Shown one piece after another: positions 15,547 to 22,599 of a DNA stretch of 23,682 bases (positions are counted from its first letter, which is position 1; each line of letters starts with the position of its first letter). The stretch spans positions 1 to 23,682 of the forward strand of contig CAZXOC010000090.1 of NCBI GenBank assembly GCA_964642165.1, written 5' to 3'. The stretch comes from CAYRVX01 sp964642165. Lineage in GTDB: Bacteria; Planctomycetota; Phycisphaerae; SM23-33. A program made the position numbers and the translations under genes. The notes under the pieces were generated by a model, which saw nothing but the letters and a program-made list of their open reading frames with translations, made no database searches and had not been told where the DNA came from.

Positions 15547-16716
15547 TCACCCGTACTCCAAGGTCGCCCTATGCACGACGGCGCCGGCGGCGCCGACCAC
15601 CTCGACCCTCGGCTTGCCGCGGCCGAGCGACTCCGTGTCAGCAATCCGCAGCCCCATCGCGTCAGACAGCGATGCCCGCAGCGCAACGTTCCGCCCCTGG
15701 ACGGTGGCGGCGATTTCCGCACGGATGGGCCCCGTGCCGATCGGCAGTCCCGTCGTGGCACCCGGTTTGACGACGATCGGCCGACTGGCGCCGATGCCGG
15801 TGACACAGGGAGAACCGGGCTCACTTCCGGAGGAAACGCTGTAGAGGCGAACGATGTACGTGTCCGCCGGCAAGCGGACGGGCTCCCGACCGCCCCGGAG
15901 CTCAACGTGAAACCGCTTGCCGTGCAGCGTGCAACGCCACCGCGGGGAGCCGACCTGCGCCCTGCTCATCTCGGGCGCCAGCGCCTTGGCGGCGACCTTC
16001 CGGCCCGTGAGGGCGATCTCGTACCACGTGCCGTCCACCGCCACGGCCAGGCCCGCGGGGGCCCCCTGCCGGGTGGGGCCTTCGCCGATCCACACGAGGT
16101 CGTACGCCGAGCGCCTCGTGACCGGATCGAACCGGTCGGTGACCTTCAGGTTGCCCGTCCGGTCCTCCATGCGAAGGCGGTGCACCTTCTCCCCGAAGGC
16201 ACACTCGCCGGCCAGCGCGCAGTAGAGGCGCAGGTACATGTAGTCCCGCAGGCGGCCCCGAACGTACTTGCCCCAGGCCCAGGCGATGTGCTCGCCGCCG
16301 GCGCGATCCCGCGTGATGCGTGTGGGCTGGAAGTCGTACACGATCTGGCCGGGGTAATCGTGCACGGGCTTGAGAGGCAGTTCGACGGCACGTGAGAAGT
16401 CGCCCTTGCCGGACAGATCCAGCCGCGCGACACCCGGCCTCTCGGCGCCGGCCCGCTTGGCGTCAAGCGCCACAAGCACGTCGCCGCCGGCGACGGCGAA
16501 GTGGCCCACGCGAATGTCCTTGCACACCAGGCCGTTGCTCCCGGTCGGCTGCATGGTGGAGAACTTCGTGGCGCTGAAGCGCACGCCGTTGAGCTCCGCC
16601 TGCTGCTGGTTCCATTCCGCTACGTACTCCAGGTCCCCCACCCCCGCGATCGCGGTGGCTGTCGGAACCGCCGCCATCCCCAAGAGCATGAGCACCGCCG
16701 TCGCCTGTCGAGACAC
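15547..16716 (-). CDS. Exported protein of unknown function, probably truncated at its C terminus
   Basis: The family was not recognised. The chosen start is GTG 16716, which has GAGGAG 6 nt upstream and places a Sec signal at the N terminus (SRQATAVLMLLGMAAVPTATA). A frame opening at ATG 16785 would put 23 unlikely residues ahead of it. The 389-residue product is mostly beta, with a segment YLRLYCALAGECAFGEKVH and an Asp-rich stretch after it (DRTGNLKVTDRFDP) that could bind a metal, though it is not a canonical EF-hand loop. The C-terminal third resembles a small beta-sandwich that stops abruptly at LEYG, before strands that appear to continue beyond the TGA. It is flanked by a fucosidase upstream and a GH50-like enzyme downstream on the same strand, so a role in glycan handling is possible. 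No catalytic motif was identified. Confidence 0.7.
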   Translation of the reverse strand: MSRQATAVLMLLGMAAVPTATAIAGVGDLEYVAEWNQQQAELNGVRFSATKFSTMQPTGSNGLVCKDIRVGHFAVAGGDVLVALDAKRAGAERPGVARLDLSGKGDFSRAVELPLKPVHDYPGQIVYDFQPTRITRDRAGGEHIAWAWGKYVRGRLRDYMYLRLYCALAGECAFGEKVHRLRMEDRTGNLKVTDRFDPVTRRSAYDLVWIGEGPTRQGAPAGLAVAVDGTWYEIALTGRKVAAKALAPEMSRAQVGSPRWRCTLHGKRFHVELRGGREPVRLPADTYIVRLYSVSSGSEPGSPCVTGIGASRPIVVKPGATTGLPIGTGPIRAEIAATVQGRNVALRASLSDAMGLRIADTESLGRGKPRVEVVGAAGAVVHRATLEYG

Positions 16717-16950
16717 GCCGGTCTCCTCGCGAAAGCACACGGCAAGGCCCCCGCGCCGCTGAGGCGAGCAGGCCGGAGTCAGCACCTACGCGCGGGGACT
16801 GCCATTCGCCCCAGTTGCGCCCTACCCAGACATAGACGCCACGGGACGGGCTCGGGTTCCACGGGATGCCGCACAGACGGCCGCACGAGCGACACGTGGC
16901 GCCTGTCGGGGCCGCGAACCACAGCGACGTCGCCCCGGCGGCGGGCCAGC
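16717..16950. other. Intergenic region between two minus-strand genes
   Basis: These 234 bases hold no gene with a plausible start. One minus-strand frame (about 16790-16880) reads GVYVWVGRNWGEWQSPR, which is protein-like but isolated, and may be a chance match or a decayed end. No clear promoter was found for the gene at 16716. Confidence 0.3.
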
Positions 16951-17973
16951 TCAGCCCTCCGCGCGGAGGCGGCGGCCGACATCGCGGAGGACGGCGACGT
17001 CGGCGGGGTCCAGGCTGCCGTCCGGCAGCGGGCCGGTGTTCAGCAGCAGGTTGTAGCCCTCGGTGCCGGCCCGGCCGAGCTGCTCCCACACGTCGTCCGC
17101 CGTCCGGTGCCGGGCCCCCTCGCAGTAGCCCCACGAGCCGGGCTCGACCGCCATCGTCGTGCAGACCTCCTGCGGGGCGCCCTTCGTGTCCACGTAGGCC
17201 TTGTGCTCGGGGGCGTAGAAGTCCTCGGTCATCAGCAGGCCCTGCTTGTAGCTGACGAGCACCTGCGGCTGGAGGCCGTGGATGTGGTCGTAGAGCTCCT
17301 GGCAGCGGAAGGCGTCGCGATCGCCGTTGAGCGGCACGGCGATGCCGTCCAGCCAGATGCCCGCGACGGGCCCGTACTGCGTGAGCAGCTCCGTGATCTG
17401 CCGCTTCACGAACTCGACGTAGATCCCCAGGTCGTGCTCGTCGCCGGTGGCGTAGGCGCCCTCGGGCGGGTCGTACGCCGGGCGGGCCGAGCCGCCGTAG
17501 GCGTCGTTGTTCGGCGCGTGGGGGTGCTTCCAGTCGCGGCCGTGGCTGTAGTAGCAGAACAGGCCCAGCCCGCGGTCGGCGCACGCGTCGGCCAGCTCGC
17601 CGACGAGGTCCCGCCCGGCCGCGGCATGGACGCTGTTGAAGTCCGTCTCGGCCGTGCGGAACAGGCAGAAGCTGTCGTGGTGCCGCGTGGTGATGTTGAC
17701 GTACCTCATCCCGCAGTCGACGGCGAAGTCGGCGATCGCGCCCGCGTCGAAGCCCTCCGCCGTGAACTGCTCGGCGAGCTTGGCGTACTCGGCGACGGGG
17801 ATCTTCTCGCGGAACTGCACCCACTCGTGCCGCTTGAGCAGCGAGTACAGCCCGTAGTGCAGGAACAGCCCGTAGCGGGCGCGGCGGAACCACTCGATCG
17901 CGGCGGCCCGCGGGTCCGTCGCGTACAGCTCGGCGTGATCGCTCAGGTAGCTCGGGATCGGGTCGTCGCTCAT
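16951..17973 (-). CDS. GH29 alpha-L-fucosidase, second copy, cytosolic
   Basis: The protein has 340 residues from ATG 17973, with AGGAG 9 nt upstream. A frame extending to 18045 would cross the predicted promoter. Core GH29 motifs are present: RRARYGLFLHYGLYSLLKRH, MRYVNITTRHHDSFCLFRT with the His pair, GLGLFCYYSHGRDWKHPH, and AGIWLDGIAVP, whose Asp209 is the expected nucleophile. EGYNLLLNTGPLPDGS closes the barrel. It is about 80 residues shorter than the GH29 at 6433 because it ends at the barrel and lacks the C-terminal beta domain, and the two differ widely in sequence, so this is not a recent duplicate. There is no signal peptide; the activity is probably intracellular cleavage of alpha-L-fucosides with a different linkage preference from the first copy. 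It heads a minus-strand series with the unknown protein and the GH50-like enzyme. Confidence 0.87.
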   Translation of the reverse strand: MSDDPIPSYLSDHAELYATDPRAAAIEWFRRARYGLFLHYGLYSLLKRHEWVQFREKIPVAEYAKLAEQFTAEGFDAGAIADFAVDCGMRYVNITTRHHDSFCLFRTAETDFNSVHAAAGRDLVGELADACADRGLGLFCYYSHGRDWKHPHAPNNDAYGGSARPAYDPPEGAYATGDEHDLGIYVEFVKRQITELLTQYGPVAGIWLDGIAVPLNGDRDAFRCQELYDHIHGLQPQVLVSYKQGLLMTEDFYAPEHKAYVDTKGAPQEVCTTMAVEPGSWGYCEGARHRTADDVWEQLGRAGTEGYNLLLNTGPLPDGSLDPADVAVLRDVGRRLRAEG

Positions 17974-18016
17974 GGGCGTTGGCTCCTGCGTTCGGCGGTC
18001 CACGTGCGAAAGCGGC

Positions 18017-18045
18017 ATTGTAGCCTCTCGCCGCCGGAAGCCCAA
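18017..18045 (-). promoter_or_regulatory. Promoter of the second GH29 gene
   Basis: On the minus strand TTGGGC (18045-18040), a 17-nt spacer and TACAAT (18022-18017). The start would be near 18010, leaving a leader of about 37 nt. Confidence 0.55.
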
Positions 18046-18095
18046 AGCGCATTGACGGCGGGCTCGCCGGGCGCGCGTCCAGCCCCCCGCCGGGC

Positions 18096-18124
18096 TTGAC
18101 AGGCGCGGGCCGCCCTCCTACCAT
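18096..18124 (+). promoter_or_regulatory. Promoter of trpS with its -10 almost on the start codon
   Basis: A perfect TTGACA (18096-18101), a 17-nt spacer and TACCAT (18119-18124, 4 of 6). Transcription would begin about 18131, four bases before ATG 18135. The upstream ATG at 18123 lies within the -10 box and so cannot be the start if this promoter is used. Confidence 0.55.
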
Positions 18125-18134
18125 GCCCCGCATC

Positions 18135-19121
18135 ATGGACAAGCAGCGAGTTCTATCGGGCATCCAGCCGTCGGGGCACCTGCACGTCGGGAACTACTTC
18201 GGCGCGGTGCGACAATTCGTCAAGCTCCAGGAAGCCGGGCACGAGTGCTTCTACTTCCTGGCGAACTACCACGCGCTGACCAGCCTCCAGGAGCCCGACT
18301 ACCTTCGCGAGCTGACGACGCACCTCGCGGCCGGCTACCTCGCGCTGGGCATCGACCCCGACAAGAGCGTCTTCTTCTGCCAGTCCGACGTGCCGCAGGT
18401 GACCGAGCTGTGCTGGCTGCTCAACTGCGTCTGCCCGGTGAGCCTGATGGAGAAGGCCCACAGCTACAAGGACAAGATCGCCCGCGGGCTGGCGCCGAGC
18501 ATGGGGCTGTTCGACTACCCCGTCCTCCAGGCGGCGGACATCGTCATCTACGACTCGAACCTCGTGCCGGTCGGGCAGGACCAGAGGCAGCACGTGGAGA
18601 TGACGCGGGACATCGCGATCAAGTTCAACCTGGCCTTCGGGCAGGACGTGCTCGTGGTGCCCGAGCCGCACATCGTCAGCGAGGTGGCCGTCGTGCCCGG
18701 GCTCGACGGGCAGAAGATGTCCAAGAGCTACAACAACACGATCGAGATCTTCCAGACGCCCAAGCAGACCCAGAAGCGCGTCGCCCAGATCGTGACCGAC
18801 TCGACGCCCCTCGAGGACGCCAAGGACCCCGACACCTGCAACGTCTTCGCCCTGCTGAACCTCTTCGCCTCCGACGCCGAGCAGGAGGAGATCGCCGGCA
18901 AGTACCGCGCGGGCGGCTACGGCTACGGCCACGCCAAGCAGCGCCTCGCCGCGCTGATCAACGAGACCTTCGCCGAGGCCCGCGAGCGGTACGACAAGCT
19001 GATGGCCGATGCGGACTACGTCGCCGACGTCCTCCGCGAGGGCGGGCGCAAGGCCCGCGAGGTCGCCGAGGCCACCATGGCCCGCGTCCGCCAGGCCACC
19101 GGCGTGGTGACCCACCGATAG
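18135..19121 (+). CDS. trpS: Tryptophan--tRNA ligase
   Basis: This cytosolic class I synthetase of 328 residues charges tRNA-Trp with tryptophan using ATP. The length is normal for bacterial TrpRS. The N terminus RVLSGIQPSGHLHVGNYFGA carries the HIGH-type signature (residues 14-20) and GQKMSKSYNN the KMSKS loop (Lys194-Ser198). SYKDKIA, PVLQAADIVIYDSNLVPVGQDQRQHVE and a C-terminal helical anticodon-binding region complete the family pattern. Of two close ATGs, 18135 is preferred over 18123 because it gives the usual length before the RVLSG motif and because 18123 overlaps the predicted -10. No Shine-Dalgarno site precedes it, consistent with a near-leaderless mRNA. It is a housekeeping gene and unrelated to the neighbouring hydrolases. 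Confidence 0.96.
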   Translation: MDKQRVLSGIQPSGHLHVGNYFGAVRQFVKLQEAGHECFYFLANYHALTSLQEPDYLRELTTHLAAGYLALGIDPDKSVFFCQSDVPQVTELCWLLNCVCPVSLMEKAHSYKDKIARGLAPSMGLFDYPVLQAADIVIYDSNLVPVGQDQRQHVEMTRDIAIKFNLAFGQDVLVVPEPHIVSEVAVVPGLDGQKMSKSYNNTIEIFQTPKQTQKRVAQIVTDSTPLEDAKDPDTCNVFALLNLFASDAEQEEIAGKYRAGGYGYGHAKQRLAALINETFAEARERYDKLMADADYVADVLREGGRKAREVAEATMARVRQATGVVTHR

Positions 19122-19225
19122 CGCGGCGAGCCGGACCGGCCGAATTCCCCCAGAACGATGTGCTCTTCGAACGTCACGGAGCGCGACAGTTCTCAGACCG
19201 TTTCGGGAGAAGTCCGGAGTCTAAG

Positions 19226-19247
19226 ATCTTATTCATCAATATCTTAT
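19226..19247. repeat. Direct repeat in AT-rich island
   Basis: ATCTTAT occurs at 19226-19232 and again at 19241-19247, separated by 8 bases. It may be part of a dispersed intergenic repeat; this needs a genome search. Confidence 0.35.
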
Positions 19248-19308
19248 AGGAACGCCGGTTGCCGGGGAGCCGCCCGGGTCGAGCATAATTCCTATCTGGC
19301 ATCGTAGT

Positions 19309-19354
19309 TTGCTCGCATCCCCCGCCGCCGCGCAGCGGCCGCAGCGGCGAGCAA
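19309..19354. terminator. Large GC-rich inverted repeat between converging genes
   Basis: TTGCTCGC (19309-19316) pairs with GCGAGCAA (19347-19354) around a core with further CCGC/GCGG pairing. It sits 8 bases beyond the stop of the minus-strand gene. There is no strong T-run, so it is at most a candidate bidirectional terminator. Confidence 0.35.
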
Positions 19355-19361
19355 CCGCAAG

Positions 19362-21872
19362 TCATCTCCGGGGCGGCTGATCCGCGGCGACCTCGGGCAG
19401 CGGCGGGGCCTGCCGGCAGTGGCGGGCGAACTTCTCGATCTCCGCGGCGAGCTGAGCCTTGTTGCGCCCCGCGAAGCTGGGGGCGTAGACCTCGCAGTAC
19501 GTCGCCCTGGCGGCGTAGACCTTCGCGTACATCTCGGCCCAGTCGAAGTCCCGCGGCTGGATCGCCTGGAGCCCGCGGCAGATCGGGCGCCGCCAGACGC
19601 GGTCGAACGCCGCCTCCGTGCCGGCGTTCGGGGCGCCCCACTCGCCGGCCCGGCCCCAGCCGTTCGCCTGACAGAAGAAGGTCGTCTTCGACGGCCCGAT
19701 CTTCCGCACGACGTGGTCCGCCATCGCCACGGCCGCGTCGGTCAACGGGCCGTACCCGGAGAACGGCAGCTCCACGGCGAGCGTGGCGTCGGCGTGCTTT
19801 AGACCAATGTCAATCAGCCGCCTGTGGGCCGTCAGCCAGGCCTCGTACGAGTAGCCCTTCAGCCCGCGCACCTCCCTGCCGTGGTTCAGTTCCGCCCAGT
19901 CCTGCCCGTACCACGCCAGGTGCAGGAGATGAACGCCTTCCCGGCGACACCACCGGGCCAGCCGCGCGACGAAGGCGTCGTACTCCTTCTCGAAGAGCGT
20001 GTTGGGCGACCCGTCCGGGCGGAAGGGAGCGGCCACGCGCTCGACGGCGCCCTGTCGGCTCCGCCGTGTGTAGCAGGCGCAGCCCTTGTCGAACACCCGC
20101 GCCGGCGTGTGCCGCCCGGCCATGAAACGAATCGAGTAGCCCAGCTTGCGCTGCCGCGCGAGCTTCCGCCCCGCCGCCAGCAGGGCGAAGTCCTCGTCGA
20201 CCGCCTTCCACGGCACGCGCAGAGAGAAGCCGCGCACGTGCGGCGTCTTCAGCGCCGCGTCGATCCACTTCGACCGGAACGAGGCCAGCTCGCGGACGCT
20301 GCCCGCCTGCTGAAGCACCCACGTCCCGCAGATGAGCCTCGCGACGTCCGTGTCGGGTGGCCGCGTCCGCCCCTCCTGCGGGGCGCTCGAGGGTATTCCC
20401 TCCCGGCCGGGCCGCTCCGAGGCGCCCGGACTCGACGCCCAGACCGCCTTCACCCCCCGCACCTTCGGGGAGAAGTAGCCGTCGTCCGTGTGCAGCCGGG
20501 CCTCGACCTCCACGTCCGACCCGGGCGGCAGGTCCTGGACCTTCGTGCCGTCCACCCAGTCGCTCCACGGGCCGGCTCCCGTCCGCGATCGCGCGCGGCA
20601 CGTCACGCGGGTCGCCTGCGGCACGTCGGCGTCGAGGCGAATCTCCGACAGGCCGCGCGGCCGGCCGCCGCCGCGGAACCCCTGCCGGATGGTCCCCTCC
20701 CGCAGGTACCGGACCCGGCCGTTCTTCCCGAGCCACGGCCGGAAGCCGACAAAGCCATCCGCCGAGGGCTCCCGCTGATTGAAGGCCTCGACGATGTGGT
20801 GGGCCGTGTCCATCGGCCGGAAGTCGGGGCTGTAGACCTCCGCGTACGCCGCGTCGTATTTCTGGAGCATCTTCACCAGCGGGACCCAGTCGCCCTGGGC
20901 CATCCAGCCGCGCCCTTTGTTCGTCCCGAGCGCCTGGAACACCAGGTTGACCTTGCCCACGGCCGCGTCGAGCGCATCCTCGTGCCCCCAGGACGGGGTC
21001 TGCCGGCCCTTGGCGGTCATGCCCCAGCCGTTGTTGGAGATGTAGACAAACGGGCTGCGTCGCCCGAAGCGCTGCACGATCCGGGCGGTGACGGGGCCGG
21101 TCAGGTCGATCTGGCGCAGCGGGGGGTACTTCCCGGAATACGGGACCTCGCAGACCTTCCCCTTCGCGGCGAACTCGTCCAGCAGGATGTCGACCTGGTC
21201 GACCATGCCCCGGATGAACTTCTCCCGCGTGTAGCCCGGCGGCCTGGGGACGTTGCGCTGGGGGTGGAAGATCTCGGCCCACAGCGCCCCCGTCCACGTC
21301 CCGTGGTAGACCTTCACGAGCGGCTCGTCGGTGTACCTCTCGTACATCGCCCGGTAGACCTCTCGAAGCTGCTTGAGGTACTTCGGGTTGTCGAAGGGCA
21401 TGGGGACGCGGATCTTGGCCCGGTCGGGGGCGTGCAGCGTCTCGTAGGTCTCCACGCCGGCCTTCCCGAACCACCGGGGGTACTTGTTGCCCGCCATGAT
21501 GCGGAGGTGAAGGTGCCGCCTCGCCCCCCGATGGGCGGCGTTGTACTTCCGGACCTCCTGAAGGACGCGGTCGAAGGGTCTCCAGTTGAACTGCTGGTCG
21601 GCGGGCTCGACGTCGGCCCACTTCAGGCGGATCGAGGCCGCGTCGATCCAGGGCACGTCGTGGAACGTCCGGATCACGTGCTCCGGCCAGGCCGCGCCGT
21701 GCAGGTAGACGACGCCCTCGATGTTCGGCCCCGCCGCCAGCATGTACGCCCCGTTCCGCAAGGCGACGTTCCTGAGGGCAACGTCGCTTCGAGCGACGGC
21801 GGCGCTGGTCGCCACAAGGACGGCCGCCGCGGCGATCCGCGGGACGGGTCCGATGAGGCGTCCTGGTGACAT
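19362..21872 (-). CDS. Exported double-barrel protein: two tandem GH-like TIM-barrel halves
   Basis: The protein has 836 residues from ATG 21872, preceded by AAGGGG; a longer frame opening at 22166 crosses the promoter region. Residues 1-28 are a Sec signal. Residues about 45-365 and about 525-815 are two divergent copies of one TIM-barrel domain. They share LHLRIMAGNKYPRWF / YSIRFMAGRHTPARVF, GALWAEIFH / QDWAELNHG, VCEVPYSGKYPPL / AVELPFSGYGPLT, YISNNGWGM / FCQANGWGR, and AYAEVYSPDF / TYCEVYAPSF. Each copy keeps a pair of glutamates (Glu200 and Glu345; Glu661 and Glu794) in the places expected of clan GH-A acid/base and nucleophile. Between them, residues about 380-480 form a beta domain with a Trp-rich SGPW-like strand, then a Pro/Gly/Arg linker. 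It resembles GH42-like or DUF4434-type barrels, but no named family is certain. Probable role: glycan hydrolysis or binding in the periplasm or outside. Confidence 0.7.
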   Translation of the reverse strand: MSPGRLIGPVPRIAAAAVLVATSAAVARSDVALRNVALRNGAYMLAAGPNIEGVVYLHGAAWPEHVIRTFHDVPWIDAASIRLKWADVEPADQQFNWRPFDRVLQEVRKYNAAHRGARRHLHLRIMAGNKYPRWFGKAGVETYETLHAPDRAKIRVPMPFDNPKYLKQLREVYRAMYERYTDEPLVKVYHGTWTGALWAEIFHPQRNVPRPPGYTREKFIRGMVDQVDILLDEFAAKGKVCEVPYSGKYPPLRQIDLTGPVTARIVQRFGRRSPFVYISNNGWGMTAKGRQTPSWGHEDALDAAVGKVNLVFQALGTNKGRGWMAQGDWVPLVKMLQKYDAAYAEVYSPDFRPMDTAHHIVEAFNQREPSADGFVGFRPWLGKNGRVRYLREGTIRQGFRGGGRPRGLSEIRLDADVPQATRVTCRARSRTGAGPWSDWVDGTKVQDLPPGSDVEVEARLHTDDGYFSPKVRGVKAVWASSPGASERPGREGIPSSAPQEGRTRPPDTDVARLICGTWVLQQAGSVRELASFRSKWIDAALKTPHVRGFSLRVPWKAVDEDFALLAAGRKLARQRKLGYSIRFMAGRHTPARVFDKGCACYTRRSRQGAVERVAAPFRPDGSPNTLFEKEYDAFVARLARWCRREGVHLLHLAWYGQDWAELNHGREVRGLKGYSYEAWLTAHRRLIDIGLKHADATLAVELPFSGYGPLTDAAVAMADHVVRKIGPSKTTFFCQANGWGRAGEWGAPNAGTEAAFDRVWRRPICRGLQAIQPRDFDWAEMYAKVYAARATYCEVYAPSFAGRNKAQLAAEIEKFARHCRQAPPLPEVAADQPPRR

Positions 21873-21943
21873 GGGCAACCCCTTCCGGATCGGGAAGAGC
21901 CGAACAGGCGCCGTCGCCCGCGCCGCGCAAGCGACCACCGCGC

Positions 21944-21949
21944 ATTGTA
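21944..21949 (-). promoter_or_regulatory. Possible -10 box upstream of the double-barrel gene
   Basis: TACAAT on the minus strand (21949-21944). The -35 region 17 nt upstream is TTCCAC, a poor match. A start near 21937 would give a leader of about 65 nt. Confidence 0.3.
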
Positions 21950-22212
21950 CCTCATCCCGGCGCCCCGTGGAACCTGCCGCCACGACGGATCGACAGCGCC
22001 GAGGGGCGGGGGGCAAGGCAATCCGTGCGGGGCGGTCAGGCGCCGAGGAGCCCGATGGTGCTGACGCCGGACGGGGAGACCGCAAGGGGGGACGCGGGAA
22101 ACAAGGCAGCCCCGGCAAAGACCGAGGCCGATGGGAAGCGGTCGATAGCGCCGGCGGGCTCGCCACCGCTTCACATCAGGGAGGCGTTCTGGGCCAGATT
22201 CGAGGTGGCCGC
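21950..22212. other. Gene-poor stretch
   Basis: No recognised gene. On the plus strand a 53-codon frame, ATG 22055 to TAA 22216, has GAGGAG only 4 nt upstream and GC-rich third positions, but its product (ending REAFWARFEVAA) matches nothing I know. It is recorded as a weak possibility only. Confidence 0.3.
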
Positions 22213-22442
22213 CTAAACGTTGCTGGCGACGGGGCTTAACCGTAGATGGACCGCAATCTCTGCGGAGAACGGTGGGATTGAGAGGAGAACATGAGTGACG
22301 TCCTTATGGGCCGCAGACGAGATGGACGCATTGACCTCGCTGCGGGCAATCGCAGAATCCAGCAGGGCGCAGACCACAAAGTGCGCCTCTTCCTCATCTT
22401 GGAATGGGACGATCATCACCTTGCCGTTGGGGAAGGCCTTTG
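22213..22442 (-). pseudogene. Decayed C-terminal fragment of an Eco57I-like adenine-specific DNA methyltransferase
   Basis: The minus-strand frame reads AFPNGKVMIVPFQDEEEAHF, then VVCALLDSAIARSEVNASIS and later THVLLSIPPF with AVHLRLS. This matches, from memory, the end of the target-recognition part of large N6-adenine methylases/type IIG enzymes, where PNGK, DEEEAHYVCALLNSS, THVL..I..P.F and VH.RLA..S recur in this order. Here it lacks the whole catalytic part and any start. Going upstream, the frame meets a TGA at once, while PDFTQ continues in another frame, indicating a frameshift. The fragment ends at 22213. It is a fossil of a restriction-modification or related defence gene, lying in a region of lower GC content. 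Confidence 0.45.
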
Positions 22443-22565
22443 CGTGAAGTCAGGGACACGCCTTCGGCCGACGATCGACCGGCGGCATGTCCTACGGCCG
22501 CGCCTGCTCGGTACTTGCTGTCGCAAATACCTTTCCGATTGCCGCACTGACTCGCGCCTTTTCTC

Positions 22566-22593
22566 TTGACAGGCGCGGCGGGAGGGGTATAAT
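22566..22593 (+). promoter_or_regulatory. Perfect-consensus sigma70 promoter of the PEP-CTERM gene
   Basis: TTGACA (22566-22571), a 16-nt spacer and TATAAT (22588-22593), both boxes exact. The start would be near 22600. The 14 bases from 22565 to 22578, CTTGACAGGCGCGG, are identical to those at the trpS promoter (18095-18108). Confidence 0.8.
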
Positions 22594-22599
22594 GAGCGT

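Larger units (their letters stand above)
19122..19361. other. Convergent intergenic region with an AT-rich island
   Basis: The 240 bases separate trpS from a converging gene. An AT-rich patch at about 19219-19251 stands out against the surrounding GC-rich DNA and contains ATCTTAT twice, 15 bases apart (direct repeat). No convincing gene is present; a minus-strand frame reading RSYKILMNKILDSG has no ribosome binding site. Confidence 0.5.

Noticed and set aside
15516..15549. Selenocysteine insertion at the TGA
   Set aside because: Not excluded, but the protein shows no redox motif of a known selenoprotein family and compensating indels explain the sequence more simply.
16463..18163. A 566-codon minus-strand frame and a 532-codon plus-strand frame over the second GH29 gene
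   Set aside because: Out-of-frame shadows; the GH29 frame has the diagnostic motifs.
19174..19315. Small minus-strand peptide frame (MPDRNYARPG...)
   Set aside because: No ribosome binding site, no known relatives, and part of it is the AT-rich island.
19824..21945. Long frames on both strands (681 and 711 codons) over the double-barrel gene
   Set aside because: Arg/Gly/Pro-rich shadows; only the third frame shows a signal peptide and duplicated barrel motifs.
21873..22166. N-terminal extension of the double-barrel protein
   Set aside because: It would bury the signal peptide, cross the TACAAT box and give low-complexity Pro/Arg sequence.
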